The notes beneath the pieces were generated by a model. The model had not been told where the DNA came from, did not search any database, and worked only from the letters and a program-made list of their open reading frames with translations. A DNA stretch of 64,000 nucleotides, taken from assembly GCA_036746235.1 (NCBI GenBank), contig DAIOEN010000002.1, positions 36,058 to 100,057 of the forward strand, given 5' to 3'. Origin of the DNA: CALARM01 sp036746235 (GTDB lineage Bacteria; Vulcanimicrobiota; SpSt-956; JAKJGF01). Shown here one piece after another: positions 44,606-54,967 of this stretch. Each line of letters opens with the position of its first letter. The stretch's first letter is position 1. The position numbers and the translations under genes are program-made.

Positions 44606-46963
44606 TTGATTAAGCCAAAAATAATAGTTGTAGACGATGAGCTGGATATACTGGAGATTTTCACTCATTTATTCAGCAGAGACTTTACAGTTTTTACTGC
44701 AAAAAACGGTCTTGAAGCACTTGAAATAGTAAAAAAAGAAATGCCTCATCTGGTCATTACCGATATAAAGATGCCTGAAATGAACGGTGTAGAACTATTA
44801 AGCAGGATAAAAGAAGTTTCTCCTCTAACAGAAGTAATTATGATGACAGGCTATGCTTCCATAGAGACCTCTGTAGATGCACTACGCTTTGGCGCTTTTG
44901 ATTATCTCATCAAACCTTTTGAAAGTATAGAACAGATAAAAAAGGTCATAGCAAAAGCTATTAATAAAATCAGAGCAACATCAGAAGTAAAACTTAAACA
45001 GGAAGAGCTCAGAAAGAGAGCTTTCGAACTGGCTTCTCTCTATGATATCAGTAAAGCAGTATCCAATTTTGTAAGTTATGAAGAATTATTCAGCCTTATA
45101 GTAAATACTTTATATAATATAATAAAATACGATGCAGCAGGAGCATTTTTCTTTGACGAAGGGGAGAAAATTGTCGTAAAAATTCGAGAGAAATTACGTG
45201 AAAGCTATACTGACGATCTTAAAACAAAAGTAATAGAAACTTATTCCGGGGAAAAAGATCAAAATATTTCCTTTATAATTGAAACAAGAATAGATCCTTC
45301 TGCTCAGGAATCAGGTAAAAGCCGGGTAGAAACCTTTATATCAGAACCGGTTATAGTGGCCAACAAAATTACAGCAGTTCTTTTTATTACAGGCGGTATG
45401 AAAAATGCTTTTACCGAAGAAGAGAAAAAATTATTTCATTCCATAGCAAATCATACTGCGGTGGAATTGAATAAAATGAGCTCCATATTCTCTACCGATC
45501 AGAAGAAGATTCAGACAGTTCTGGATTCTTTAAGCAATGGTGTCCTTATGATTAATAAGAACTATGAACTTGTAATGCTTAACCCTTCTGCAAAAGAAAT
45601 ACTCCCTTCCATGGGTATAACACTGCCGAAAGAGTGGGGAAAGAATAAATGTGACTGCATCCTCTGTGATTCGATAGAAAAGATTTATCTTGATAAAAGC
45701 AAACCTGTTTCTGCAACCCTGGAAAAAGACGGATATTTCTCCATATATGCCAATGCAATTACGGAACAGGACGGAAATTTTTCAGGCATCATAATAGTAT
45801 TAAAAGATTTAACAAAAGAAAAACAGCTTGAATATCAGTTGATTCAGGTAGAAAAACTCTCATCGGTAGGGCAGCTTATATCAGGAGTTGCCCATGAATT
45901 GAACAATCCTCTCACGGGAGTTCTGGGTTATGCAGAACTTCTCATAAAAAGTAATATAGACACTTCTATAAAGCACGATCTGGAAAAAATATCAACTCAG
46001 GCAGAAAGATGTAGAAAAATAATCCAAAACCTGTTAAGTTTTGTAAGAAAACATAAAGTAGAAATGACACAGGTTGATATAAACCATATTATTTTAAATT
46101 CTTTAGCCCTGAGAGAATATGAACTTGGAGTACATAATATAGTTATTAAAAAAAATCTTATGGAAAAACTTCCCTCTATCATGGGAGATTCTCACCAGAT
46201 ACAGCAGGTCATATTAAATTTACTTATTAATGCGGAACAGGCGATTATAAAGTCCGGTAAAGGAAATAATATAGTAGTAGACACATGCACCAGAAGTAAT
46301 ATGGTGGAAATAAGATTCAGAGATAACGGCCCCGGTATAAGTAAAGAAAATCAGTTAAAAATCTTCGAGCCTTTTTTCACCACAAAAGAAAAAGGAGAAG
46401 GAACCGGTCTGGGTCTGAGTATTTCCAGGGGTATAATAGAAGAACATGGCGGAACTATAGATGTTACCAGTAAAGAAGGAGAAGGCACATGTTTCACCAT
46501 AGAATTGCCTGTTTCTAAAGATTATGCTGAAACTAAAGAAGAAGAAATAAAGCCGCTGGAAATTACAGGTGAAAATCAGAAACACAAAAAAATTATGGTA
46601 GTTGACGATGAACCAATAATACTGGACATGGTAACAAATGTCCTTGAAGATATGGAACATAATATAACAACATCTGACAGCGGTGAAGAAGCTCTGGAAA
46701 AGATAGCGGAACATCAGGATTTCGACTTGATTATTCTGGATATGAAAATGCCGGGGCTGGGAGGCAAGGAATTATACTTTATAATAAAAGAAAAGTTCCC
46801 CCATCTGACAGATAAAATCGTCTTTTCTACAGGTGATATTATAAATCCTTATACAAGAGCCTTTTTAGAGGAAATAGGCAACAGATACCTGGAAAAACCA
46901 TTTTTACTCTCAAGATTCCAGCAGGTTATACAGGAAGTTTTGTATAGCGAATCAGGTAACTGA
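44606..46963 (+). CDS. Hybrid sensor histidine kinase with two receivers
   Basis: A 785-residue cytosolic protein. Order: receiver 1 (Asp53, ITDIKMPEMNG; Lys103), coiled linker, GAF (about 145-295), PAS (about 300-405), HisKA with phospho-acceptor His430 (GVAHELNNPLTG), ATPase with NLLINAEQAI, RDNGPGIS and GTGLGLSI, and receiver 2 (ILDMKMPGLGG, Asp near 710). A receiver at each end implies a phosphorelay. It has a TTG start after GGAGGTAA. No sensor membrane segment; the signal probably comes through GAF/PAS or receiver 1. Confidence 0.95.
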   Translation: MIKPKIIVVDDELDILEIFTHLFSRDFTVFTAKNGLEALEIVKKEMPHLVITDIKMPEMNGVELLSRIKEVSPLTEVIMMTGYASIETSVDALRFGAFDYLIKPFESIEQIKKVIAKAINKIRATSEVKLKQEELRKRAFELASLYDISKAVSNFVSYEELFSLIVNTLYNIIKYDAAGAFFFDEGEKIVVKIREKLRESYTDDLKTKVIETYSGEKDQNISFIIETRIDPSAQESGKSRVETFISEPVIVANKITAVLFITGGMKNAFTEEEKKLFHSIANHTAVELNKMSSIFSTDQKKIQTVLDSLSNGVLMINKNYELVMLNPSAKEILPSMGITLPKEWGKNKCDCILCDSIEKIYLDKSKPVSATLEKDGYFSIYANAITEQDGNFSGIIIVLKDLTKEKQLEYQLIQVEKLSSVGQLISGVAHELNNPLTGVLGYAELLIKSNIDTSIKHDLEKISTQAERCRKIIQNLLSFVRKHKVEMTQVDINHIILNSLALREYELGVHNIVIKKNLMEKLPSIMGDSHQIQQVILNLLINAEQAIIKSGKGNNIVVDTCTRSNMVEIRFRDNGPGISKENQLKIFEPFFTTKEKGEGTGLGLSISRGIIEEHGGTIDVTSKEGEGTCFTIELPVSKDYAETKEEEIKPLEITGENQKHKKIMVVDDEPIILDMVTNVLEDMEHNITTSDSGEEALEKIAEHQDFDLIILDMKMPGLGGKELYFIIKEKFPHLTDKIVFSTGDIINPYTRAFLEEIGNRYLEKPFLLSRFQQVIQEVLYSESGN

Positions 46964-46994
46964 TAAATATTATAGTTGAACCATTACAAAAAAT

Positions 46995-47270
46995 TTATGG
47001 GCTTTCCTTTGACAGTTCAGATGGGGTGTCAGATAAAAATTTTCTCAGTTTTCTTGTTTCCTCATAATCAAAAAAGGCTCTTACTACAGTATAAACCTCT
47101 GTCAAAATAACCAGAAATATGAGATTATATAATTCTTCGCTGTTTCTGGCGGAAATGGCAAGAACTACTGCCACAGGAGGAGTAAGTATGGCAGTAAGTG
47201 CATAATAAAAACAGGATTTTTTAAAAATTTTATATTTATCTTCAAGTGATTTTTCTTTACTTTCTTTCAT
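46995..47270 (-). CDS. Small two-helix membrane protein
   Basis: A 91-residue protein with hydrophobic helices at about 20-41 and 47-67 and charged ends. The ATG at 47270 follows AAAGGAGT; the frame extends further up to 47384 but lacks a ribosome site there. Unknown function. Confidence 0.65.
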   Translation of the reverse strand: MKESKEKSLEDKYKIFKKSCFYYALTAILTPPVAVVLAISARNSEELYNLIFLVILTEVYTVVRAFFDYEETRKLRKFLSDTPSELSKESP

Positions 47271-47503
47271 GCTCCAGACTCCTTTATTATTTTGATATAT
47301 ATTCTCTGCTTTTATGTAAAGTCCTGTATTTGCAGGCAACTCCATTTTAATCAAAATTACATATAAAGTAAAGCTCCTGTCCATAACTCAAAAAACATCA
47401 ATATTATAATCGCAATTTTTTATATATTTTCACAAGGTATTAAGATAGAGAAAAAGAATATTCATAGTTACTTTATAGTCATAACAGTTTTGAGGTGCTG
47501 CTT

Positions 47504-50500
47504 TTGCTGGGAAATATTTCTAAAGGAACAAAAAAACACAGGAGACTGAATGAGGATAGCCCTGACGAACATTCTTTTACGCAGACCGTTTCAGGAACAA
47601 ACCTGGATTTAAAAATAAATCAATTAAAACATGCTATCAAAAAGGACCCATATAATGCAGATGCTTATTATGATCTCGGAGAAATAGCAAGGGCCAGAAA
47701 GGAACATAACACAGCTTTAAATTATTATAAAACAGTTATAAATATAGACAATTCCTATGGTCTTGCCCATGCCAGACTCGGAGAATGTTACTCTAACATG
47801 GGCGATCTGGATAATGCCATAGCCCATTACCATAAGGTATTAAACCTGTATCCTGACGACGAAATTACCCATTACGAACTGGGTAAAATATTCTGGGAAA
47901 AAGAAGAATATGAACTGGCTCTGTCACATTTTGAATATTCGTCAGGAACTGTCGAAGCAAAACCTGAAATACACTTTTATATGGCCTCGTGCTATAATGC
48001 GCTGGAAAATTTTTCTTTTGCCATACAGAGATATGAAAAAGCTCTCGGAATAAACCCCTTTTACACAGCTGCCCACCTTGGTCTGGCAGAGGTTTATTTA
48101 CATATGGATAAACTGGACAAGGCGGAATATCATACGCAAAAAGCACAGGAACTGGATGATACATCACCTGAGCCACTCATCAATCTTGGTCTCATTGCGG
48201 TAAAAAAAGAACACTTTGACAGAGCCATAGACTATTTCAATAAAGTACTGGAGATTAATGATGATCCTTTTGTATATTTTGAACTTTCCAGTATATACCT
48301 TACAAAGGGTGACAGAAAAAAAGCTATAAAACATCTGCAAAAAACTATTGAAGTAGATAATAATTATCTGGATGCCTATTATTCTCTAGCTCAAATATAT
48401 GAAGAGTCGGGAGAGATAGATAAATCTATAGAATATTACAGTGTATGCGAACAAATGGCACCTGACTTCATTGATGTTTATATAAATCTTGGCATGATTT
48501 ACAAAAAAAACGGTGATTTCCAGAAATCTCTCGAATATTTTGAAAAAGCCTTCTCGCTGGATGAAAATCTGTTTCTTGTAAATCTGAATCTGGGACTCAT
48601 TTATGAAAAATATAAAAAACCGGATCGCGCTCTTAATTATCTGCAGAGAGCCCTGACTATAGAACCTTCGAGACAGGGATTATACAATGTCATAGCAGGT
48701 ATTTATAAAAAATCAGGCGATATAAACAGTGCTATTATAGCCTGTGAGAAATGTCTTGAAATAGGGCCTGATAAAGAAGCTTTAACTAACCTTGGTAAAA
48801 TATATTATCAAAATAATAATATTAAAATGTCTGTAAAATATTATCAGAAATTACTGGAGCTTGATCCTGAAGATTTAGATATTCATATCAGGATAGGCAA
48901 TATATTTTTCGAACAGGGTGATCTTGATTCCGCTTCATCTCATTATCATGTGGCTTTACAGATAGAACCGGAAAATGTAGAAGTCAATATTAATCTCGGC
49001 AGGTTTTATCAATTCAGAGAACAGTGGAATATGGCTATAAGTCATTACCATGAAGCTTTGAAGGTGGAACCTGATAATAAGAAAGCTCTCATAGGGCTCG
49101 GAGAAGCTTATAAAGGGAAAACGAAATATGACAAAGGTTATCTGGGGCCAACGATAGAAACCTTAAAAAAAGTACTCTCACTGGATAAAAATAACGTGGA
49201 AGCTCTGCAGAATCTGGCAGAATTATCTCAGGAAGAAGGAAATTTTCAAAGGGCCATCAAAATTTATAAAAATATTCTGGAACTGGACAGTAAGAATATA
49301 TCAGCCCATATAAATATGGCAACAATTTATGACCTGCAGGGTTCCGGGGAAGAAGCCTTCGAAGAGAGACTTGCTGCTCTGGAACTGGACCCATATAATA
49401 CCAGACTCCTTTTATCTCTTGCCAATTACTCTCTTGAAAAGGAAGATTTTGACAGTGCTCTCAAATATGCCAGAAGAATTCTTGAAACAGGTGCTCCCAA
49501 TCTGGAAGCAAATTATATAATGGCTGTAGTATATGTCGGAAGAGATAAACTTCCTGAAGCAAAAAAATATCTCGAAAAAATACTCTACAATGACAGAGGA
49601 AATATTATGGCCAATTATAATCTTGGGCGACTTTATGAACAGCAGCAGGATTATAAAAAAGCCATCGACTATTATAACAGAGTATTACACATTGATAAAT
49701 CCTATACTCCTGCCATGGGAAGACTTGCATTCTCTTATTTTCAGAACGGTGAAACAGAAAAATCTCTCGAACTTTATGAAGAACTTGTGCGTCGCGATCC
49801 TAAAAATCTTGATATAAATCTGAAGCTTGCCGATCTATACAGTGAGTCAGGTAATAAAAAGTCTTCAATAGAATATTATAAAAAAGCACTGGACCTCAGA
49901 GGAGATAAAAAGGAAATCTTACTTAAACTCGGTCATATGTATATGGAACTGGAAGATTTTTCTGCCGGAATGGATATCTATAAAGAAATTCTGGACAAAG
50001 GATACGGAGATGTATTTTCTTTAAAAAATCTCGCTCTGTGTTACCGGAAAACAGAGAATATCCAGGGAGCTCTGGAAACATATGAAGAATGCTTGAAATT
50101 ACAGGAAGGAGATCATGAGAGCCTCTGCGGTATTGCTCTCATATACGAAGAAAGCGATAATATAGAAGAAGCGGTTAAATATTATAATATCATACTTGAC
50201 GCAGATAGTAATTACGCTAAAGCTGTTTATGGCATGGGGAAAATACTGTTAAAAACAGGGAATATACAGGAAGGACTTGCATATCTGGAAAGATCTGTTT
50301 TACTTGACAGGGAATTCTATGAAGGTTATTACGAACTGGGTAATTTTTACTGTAAAGAAGGCAATATAGATAAAGGTCTGTCCTATTATTCTACTGCACT
50401 GGAATTAAAACCTGACAGCACAGGAATAAACAAAGCCACAGGAAATATATATCTTACAAAAGAGGATTACCAGAAGGCATTGTTTCATTATGAAAAGGTT

Positions 50501-51364
50501 TTAGCAATAAATCCCGAAGACAGAGAAGCCAATATGGTTGCAGGAGGACTTTATTATAAAACCGGAGACTATGAAAAGACCATGACCTGTTATGAAAAAG
50601 TATATGATACGGGAGACTTGAATGTAAATTTTATCCTGGCAGATATATATTACAGACAGAAACAATATACCATGTCATTAAAATATTACAATATATGCCT
50701 CAGAATCGATAAAAATATAGGAATAATTCAGAACTCGGCAGGATTACTTTATTATGAACAAAAATTGTATGATCTGGCATTAAGACATCTGGAAAAAGCC
50801 CTTGAACTGGAGCCGGACAACCTGTGGCTTTATAACGAAATAGCTTTAGTGGAAAAGGCAGAAGGAAGAATGGAACGGGCAGTAAGCTATTTTGAAAAAC
50901 CTCTCATGAGTGAAGACATGAAAATTAAAGGTTTTGCCTGTTATAATCTGTGTCTGATTTATTATGAACTGGATGCAATGGAAAAAGCAAGAGAATATAA
51001 TGAAAAATTTCTGGAAATAGAGCCGGAGAATATATGTGGAAATTACCAGCAGGGACTCATACTGACCGATCTTAAAGATATGGAAGGAGCAATAAAATAT
51101 TTTGATCTGGCACTTTCATGTAAAGCAGACGAAGAATTTCACAGTTCAAATGCTCCTTTTGAATATTTTATAAAATCCGTCTTTAAAGTGCCTGGAAGAG
51201 AAGAAATTTTATATCACGCAGCTATTACATGTATGAATAAAGGTAAAAAATCAAAAGCATCACGATATTTCAATGAATATATCAGTATTGCCCCCGCAGG
51301 GCCGGAAGCAGACGAAGTAAGGAAATATATTAAAAAACTCGGAATCCATCATAAAATTCTTTAG
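47504..51364 (+). CDS. Giant TPR protein, 1286 residues
   Basis: A protein made of TPR units from residue 30 to the end: well over 30 copies of the type AYYDLGEIARARKEHNTALN. It has no signal peptide, enzyme domain or membrane helix; only a 30-residue basic N-terminus precedes the repeats. TTG at 47504 is preceded by GAGGTG. The size suggests a large curved scaffold. It is a paralogue of the 14707 and 29696 TPR regions rather than a copy of them, as the repeats differ in detail. Confidence 0.95.
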   Translation: MLGNISKGTKKHRRLNEDSPDEHSFTQTVSGTNLDLKINQLKHAIKKDPYNADAYYDLGEIARARKEHNTALNYYKTVINIDNSYGLAHARLGECYSNMGDLDNAIAHYHKVLNLYPDDEITHYELGKIFWEKEEYELALSHFEYSSGTVEAKPEIHFYMASCYNALENFSFAIQRYEKALGINPFYTAAHLGLAEVYLHMDKLDKAEYHTQKAQELDDTSPEPLINLGLIAVKKEHFDRAIDYFNKVLEINDDPFVYFELSSIYLTKGDRKKAIKHLQKTIEVDNNYLDAYYSLAQIYEESGEIDKSIEYYSVCEQMAPDFIDVYINLGMIYKKNGDFQKSLEYFEKAFSLDENLFLVNLNLGLIYEKYKKPDRALNYLQRALTIEPSRQGLYNVIAGIYKKSGDINSAIIACEKCLEIGPDKEALTNLGKIYYQNNNIKMSVKYYQKLLELDPEDLDIHIRIGNIFFEQGDLDSASSHYHVALQIEPENVEVNINLGRFYQFREQWNMAISHYHEALKVEPDNKKALIGLGEAYKGKTKYDKGYLGPTIETLKKVLSLDKNNVEALQNLAELSQEEGNFQRAIKIYKNILELDSKNISAHINMATIYDLQGSGEEAFEERLAALELDPYNTRLLLSLANYSLEKEDFDSALKYARRILETGAPNLEANYIMAVVYVGRDKLPEAKKYLEKILYNDRGNIMANYNLGRLYEQQQDYKKAIDYYNRVLHIDKSYTPAMGRLAFSYFQNGETEKSLELYEELVRRDPKNLDINLKLADLYSESGNKKSSIEYYKKALDLRGDKKEILLKLGHMYMELEDFSAGMDIYKEILDKGYGDVFSLKNLALCYRKTENIQGALETYEECLKLQEGDHESLCGIALIYEESDNIEEAVKYYNIILDADSNYAKAVYGMGKILLKTGNIQEGLAYLERSVLLDREFYEGYYELGNFYCKEGNIDKGLSYYSTALELKPDSTGINKATGNIYLTKEDYQKALFHYEKVLAINPEDREANMVAGGLYYKTGDYEKTMTCYEKVYDTGDLNVNFILADIYYRQKQYTMSLKYYNICLRIDKNIGIIQNSAGLLYYEQKLYDLALRHLEKALELEPDNLWLYNEIALVEKAEGRMERAVSYFEKPLMSEDMKIKGFACYNLCLIYYELDAMEKAREYNEKFLEIEPENICGNYQQGLILTDLKDMEGAIKYFDLALSCKADEEFHSSNAPFEYFIKSVFKVPGREEILYHAAITCMNKGKKSKASRYFNEYISIAPAGPEADEVRKYIKKLGIHHKIL

Positions 51365-51404
51365 AGAAAAGGATTTTTTTATACTCCTATAGAATTAATA
51401 AATA

Positions 51405-51444
51405 CAATTTATTGCAATTTATTACAATTTATTGCAATTTGTTA
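51405..51444. repeat. Tandem 10-bp repeat upstream of lipoprotein gene
   Basis: Four copies of CAATTTATTG-type units (CAATTTATTG, CAATTTATTA, CAATTTATTG, CAATTTGTTA) one helical turn apart, ending 24 nt before the TTG start. Confidence 0.75.
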
Positions 51445-51468
51445 ATTTTACAAAAAGGAGGAAGTTAA

Positions 51469-52998
51469 TTGAAAAAGTATTTATTCTCAGTCTTACTCTT
51501 ACTTGTTATCTCTTCGATTTTATTCACTGGATGCGGAGCCCTTGTAGCACTTGTTTCTTCAATCTTTGGCTCTCAGGGAGGGTTTATATTTATTCCTTTC
51601 TTAGGAGATGAAAAAATAGAAAGCTCCGGGACAGGAAAAACCCCCGGTATGATAATGTTATACACAAATAACCCTCCGACAAATTATAAAGCTCTGTCCG
51701 GTGCCACTGTAACCATAGCTGGAATATCGGTCACAACAAATTCCGACGGTAGCTTCACAATAAGCGGTATTCCCGTAGGAATTAACAAATTGACTGTAGA
51801 ACACCAGTCTTATGTTTCCATTACCCAGGATGTGCCTGTAGCAGATCCGAATGAATACAATGGTTTTACTAATTTCAATATTACACCTTCAAATCTTTTA
51901 TTGCCCATTGGTATAGGAGGAACATTTCAATTTTCCTCCTATGCAACAGGTTCAAATAATACTATAGTCAGACCTGCCACGACCTGGTCAGTCACAGGTG
52001 ATATAGGGACAATAGGAACAAATACAGGCATATTTACCGCTACAAAAGCAGGTACAGGTTATGTCCATGCAGTAAGCGGAAACAGTTCTGCTCAAATTCC
52101 TGTAACAGTAGTACCAGGAACAGGTACCATTTACGGACATGTAACTTACAATGACCGGGGAGATCCGAATGCAACTGTTCGTGTAGAAGGTTTCGGCGCA
52201 TATGTTAAGACAGACCCCAACGGTTACTATAACCTGCCGGGAGTTCCTGCAACAAATATAAAAGTAACAGGTGAAAGTCAGAACGGAGTAACAATACTGA
52301 CCGGTTATACCAATGTAAATCTTGGCACAGGTGAAACGAAAGAAGCCAACATAGTACTCGTAGGTTCAGGTACTCCCACACCTTCCGGGGGAACTCCAAC
52401 AACATTTCCAACCCAGGGAAGTCAGGTACCAACATGTACAGCAACAACAGGGCCAATAACTCCTGTAATAAATTCCGTCAGTCCCAAACCCGGCACGGCA
52501 GGAACCAGTGCTACTATTAATGTATCAAATGTAGATCCCAACGCGACAACTGCCAATACTACAGTCACAATCGGAGGAACCAGTGCTACTATAGTATCTA
52601 TTACACCGGTTAGTCGCAATTCTAATATAGAAGCAGCCGCTACAATCAGTGTAAACATAGTTGTTACAATACCAAATGTATCAGGTGAATCACCTGTTAT
52701 TGTTACGATAAAAGGAGCGGAAAGTTCGGCCTATGCATATTATGTAAACGCAGCTAACGTGCCTGTTATTACAAATATAATTTATGAATCAACAGAAATT
52801 CATATCGTAGGTCAGAATTTCGGTCCATTTTCACCATTGCCGACTGTAACATACAATGGTGTCAGTACAACAGTACATTCATGTTTAAACGGCACAGACA
52901 TATGGACAGATTATCCTGCCGCAGTTGGTTCTGCTCAGGTAGTTGTAACAACAACAGGAGGCCTGTACAGTGCTCCTTATAGTACTGTAATACCTTAA
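51469..52998 (+). CDS. Lipoprotein with carboxypeptidase-regulatory and IPT domains
   Basis: A 509-residue exported lipoprotein: signal peptide with lipobox LFTGC (Cys22). Two carboxypeptidase-regulatory-like beta-sandwiches (ALSGATVTIAGISVTTNSDG near 65-115; RVEGFGAYVKTDPNG near 240-270) surround a Big2-like segment; two IPT/TIG domains follow (VINSVSPKPGTAGTSATINV; VTNIIYESTEIHIVGQNFGP). This is a surface or periplasmic adhesion- or carbohydrate-type architecture with no enzyme domain. TTG start after GGAGGAAG; strong terminator after the stop. Confidence 0.92.
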   Translation: MKKYLFSVLLLLVISSILFTGCGALVALVSSIFGSQGGFIFIPFLGDEKIESSGTGKTPGMIMLYTNNPPTNYKALSGATVTIAGISVTTNSDGSFTISGIPVGINKLTVEHQSYVSITQDVPVADPNEYNGFTNFNITPSNLLLPIGIGGTFQFSSYATGSNNTIVRPATTWSVTGDIGTIGTNTGIFTATKAGTGYVHAVSGNSSAQIPVTVVPGTGTIYGHVTYNDRGDPNATVRVEGFGAYVKTDPNGYYNLPGVPATNIKVTGESQNGVTILTGYTNVNLGTGETKEANIVLVGSGTPTPSGGTPTTFPTQGSQVPTCTATTGPITPVINSVSPKPGTAGTSATINVSNVDPNATTANTTVTIGGTSATIVSITPVSRNSNIEAAATISVNIVVTIPNVSGESPVIVTIKGAESSAYAYYVNAANVPVITNIIYESTEIHIVGQNFGPFSPLPTVTYNGVSTTVHSCLNGTDIWTDYPAAVGSAQVVVTTTGGLYSAPYSTVIP

Positions 52999-53008
52999 AA
53001 TAATTTTA

Positions 53009-53047
53009 AATAAAGCCCTCTCCGTAAGGAAGGGCTTTATTTATTTT
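53009..53047 (+). terminator. Intrinsic terminator
   Basis: AAATAAAGCCC / GGGCTTTATTT stem with GTAA loop region and a T-rich tail. Confidence 0.93.
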
Positions 53048-53141
53048 AACAGTAATAAAGGAAAAGACACTCATAGTAAGAATTAAGAATATTTAGTAAA
53101 TATAACCTGTATGGTACAAAAAATTCTAACCGAAAATTCTT

Positions 53142-54269
53142 ATGAAAGATTGCGGATTGTTCTGGAAAAAAGATATTTTAGATATATGGAACGCCCTTTC
53201 AGAGGGAGGGTATAAATCTTATTTTTACAGTTCTACAGCAAGAAATCTCAGGCTTAACATACCTGAAACGTTCTATTATATTCTTACAACGGCAAATCTC
53301 GTAGAGCTGAGCCGTTTATTCGAATCCATAGAATTTCCCGGCAAACCCGATTATGATGGAGAGATACATTGTGAAGAATGTTCTATAAGATTTAAAATAC
53401 TTAATGTACCTTATCATGGAGTGGATTTTGACATACTCAGACATGAGAGTTTAAAAGAAATTTTCACGTTGAACACACTATTTTTTGATATAGAAAAAGA
53501 AATTTTTCTCGATCCTCTGGACTCTTATCACGATTTCCGGGAAAAAAAAATCAAATTAACCCCTCATTTCGAAGAAATCTACACGGATAAACCTTATAAA
53601 ATATTTGACATTCTTTATCTTATATCAGAATATGATTTTATTCTGGAAGAACATGTGACATGTAAAATAGAGAAAATACCTTTTAAATTCAGGAATGAAT
53701 ATAGAGATGAAATTATTACAGGATTTAATAATGTTATTGTGACAAAAAAACCATATATTTCAGTGAGAATCATGGATAAATTAAATATCCTGCAGGAAAT
53801 ATTTCCCCTTCTGTCAGATACAAAATCAGTTCCTCAGCATAAAGATTTTCACCCGGAAGGCAATGTATACGAACATACGATTGAATGTTTTAAATATATC
53901 AGAAAACCGTCACTACCTCTGGCTCTGTCATTACTGCTCCATGATACGGGGAAACCGGAAACATTAACGAGAGATGGGAAGAACCTGAGATTCCCGGGGC
54001 ATTCCAGGGCAGGTGCCTCAATTGCCAGAAAGATATTGAGAAAATTTGGTTACACCCAGGATATTATCAGTAAAGTCGCTTTTCTTATTGAATACCATTT
54101 ACTTGCCCATGAATTCAGACATATGAATGATCGTCAGAAAATAGAGATTATTAATAATAACATGTTCACAGATCTTCTGAAATTATATAAAGCAGATGTT
54201 TCAAGCTGCTACGGAGATCTTATTGACTATAAAAAAATTGTCTCCCTTTATAAAAAATATAAAAAGTGA
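53142..54269 (+). CDS. CCA-adding-enzyme-like protein, degenerate head, intact HD domain
   Basis: A 375-residue protein with the outline of a class II tRNA nucleotidyltransferase. The head keeps the fold marks (GGYKSYFYSSTARNLRLN and FTLNTLFFDIEKEIFLDPLDS) but has lost the catalytic GG and DxD (they read SS and YIL), so nucleotide transfer is unlikely. The HD domain (HPEGNVYEHTIECF, LLLHDTGKPE, HSRAGASIA, IEYHL) keeps metal-binding His and Asp residues. It is probably a phosphohydrolase with a vestigial head. Its stop codon lies in a heptad repeat. Confidence 0.85.
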   Translation: MKDCGLFWKKDILDIWNALSEGGYKSYFYSSTARNLRLNIPETFYYILTTANLVELSRLFESIEFPGKPDYDGEIHCEECSIRFKILNVPYHGVDFDILRHESLKEIFTLNTLFFDIEKEIFLDPLDSYHDFREKKIKLTPHFEEIYTDKPYKIFDILYLISEYDFILEEHVTCKIEKIPFKFRNEYRDEIITGFNNVIVTKKPYISVRIMDKLNILQEIFPLLSDTKSVPQHKDFHPEGNVYEHTIECFKYIRKPSLPLALSLLLHDTGKPETLTRDGKNLRFPGHSRAGASIARKILRKFGYTQDIISKVAFLIEYHLLAHEFRHMNDRQKIEIINNNMFTDLLKLYKADVSSCYGDLIDYKKIVSLYKKYKK

Positions 54270-54316
54270 ACGGTGAATAGAAATATTCTATTCACTATTC
54301 ACTATTCATTCTTCAA
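54266..54316. repeat. Heptad hairpin supplying stops to two genes
   Basis: GTGAATAGAA / TTCTATTCAC is a perfect 10-bp stem with 3-nt loop (54273-54295), followed by TCACTAT words. Its edges carry the stop codons of the HD protein (plus) and the winged-helix protein (minus). Confidence 0.88.
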
Positions 54317-54935
54317 GAGCTTTTGAAACTACTGTAAGATAACAGTGTTCCCCTTTGGATCTGCCGGAAGCTATGTATTCCCTTATAAGGAGTCCGAAGG
54401 AATGGAGTCTTCTGAGGTTACGGTAAACTAAATTCTTCGGGAGATTGAGTTTTCTGGCAATCTTATCGGGAGTCAGAAATTTATTACCTTCTTTTTCTTC
54501 TTTTCTTACAAGATTAAAAACCTGCACCAATGTAGGATTGGAATAAAAAATCTGTCCGAGAACCTTATATTCCAGTTCAGGCTCGGATATAGCATTGCCG
54601 ACAAGTAAAATCGGAATACCAAGATTATCTATTACGGAATTAATGGTATTTAACATATCTTTCCTGTAATATATATCATACGGTAAATCATAAATAACCA
54701 TAAATTTATTATGATATTTTCCGCCGGCAGCCATTTCATAAGTCAGTCTTCTTATAACATTCTGAAGGCATGAATAGGTAATAATATCAACATCTACAAG
54801 TCTTAATCGCAAAACCTGGTTGGTATCAAGATGATCAAGGGCATGAAATATATAATTTACCAGGTTTTCAGCATCATCTTCTCCAATAGCTATTCTTAAA
54901 CTTTTTGGAGGAAAATAAACATTAATTGGTTTCAT
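54306..54935 (-). CDS. STAS-like / winged-helix protein
   Basis: A 209-residue protein. The N-terminal part (about 10-120; LRLRLVDVDIITYSCLQNVIRRL) resembles STAS-like or DUF4325-type domains. The C-terminal part (150-209; LTPDKIARKLNLPKNLVYRNLRRLHSFGLL) is a clear winged helix. It is probably a regulator. The start follows AAAGGAAC. It follows the coiled-coil gene by 32 nt. Confidence 0.75.
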   Translation of the reverse strand: MKPINVYFPPKSLRIAIGEDDAENLVNYIFHALDHLDTNQVLRLRLVDVDIITYSCLQNVIRRLTYEMAAGGKYHNKFMVIYDLPYDIYYRKDMLNTINSVIDNLGIPILLVGNAISEPELEYKVLGQIFYSNPTLVQVFNLVRKEEKEGNKFLTPDKIARKLNLPKNLVYRNLRRLHSFGLLIREYIASGRSKGEHCYLTVVSKALEE

Positions 54936-54967
54936 AAAAAGTTCCTTTCAGTGATAAAATAAACGTT

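Noticed and set aside
46995..47384. 129-residue version of the small membrane protein
   Set aside because: The extra N-terminus has no ribosome site; AAAGGAGT precedes the ATG at 47270.
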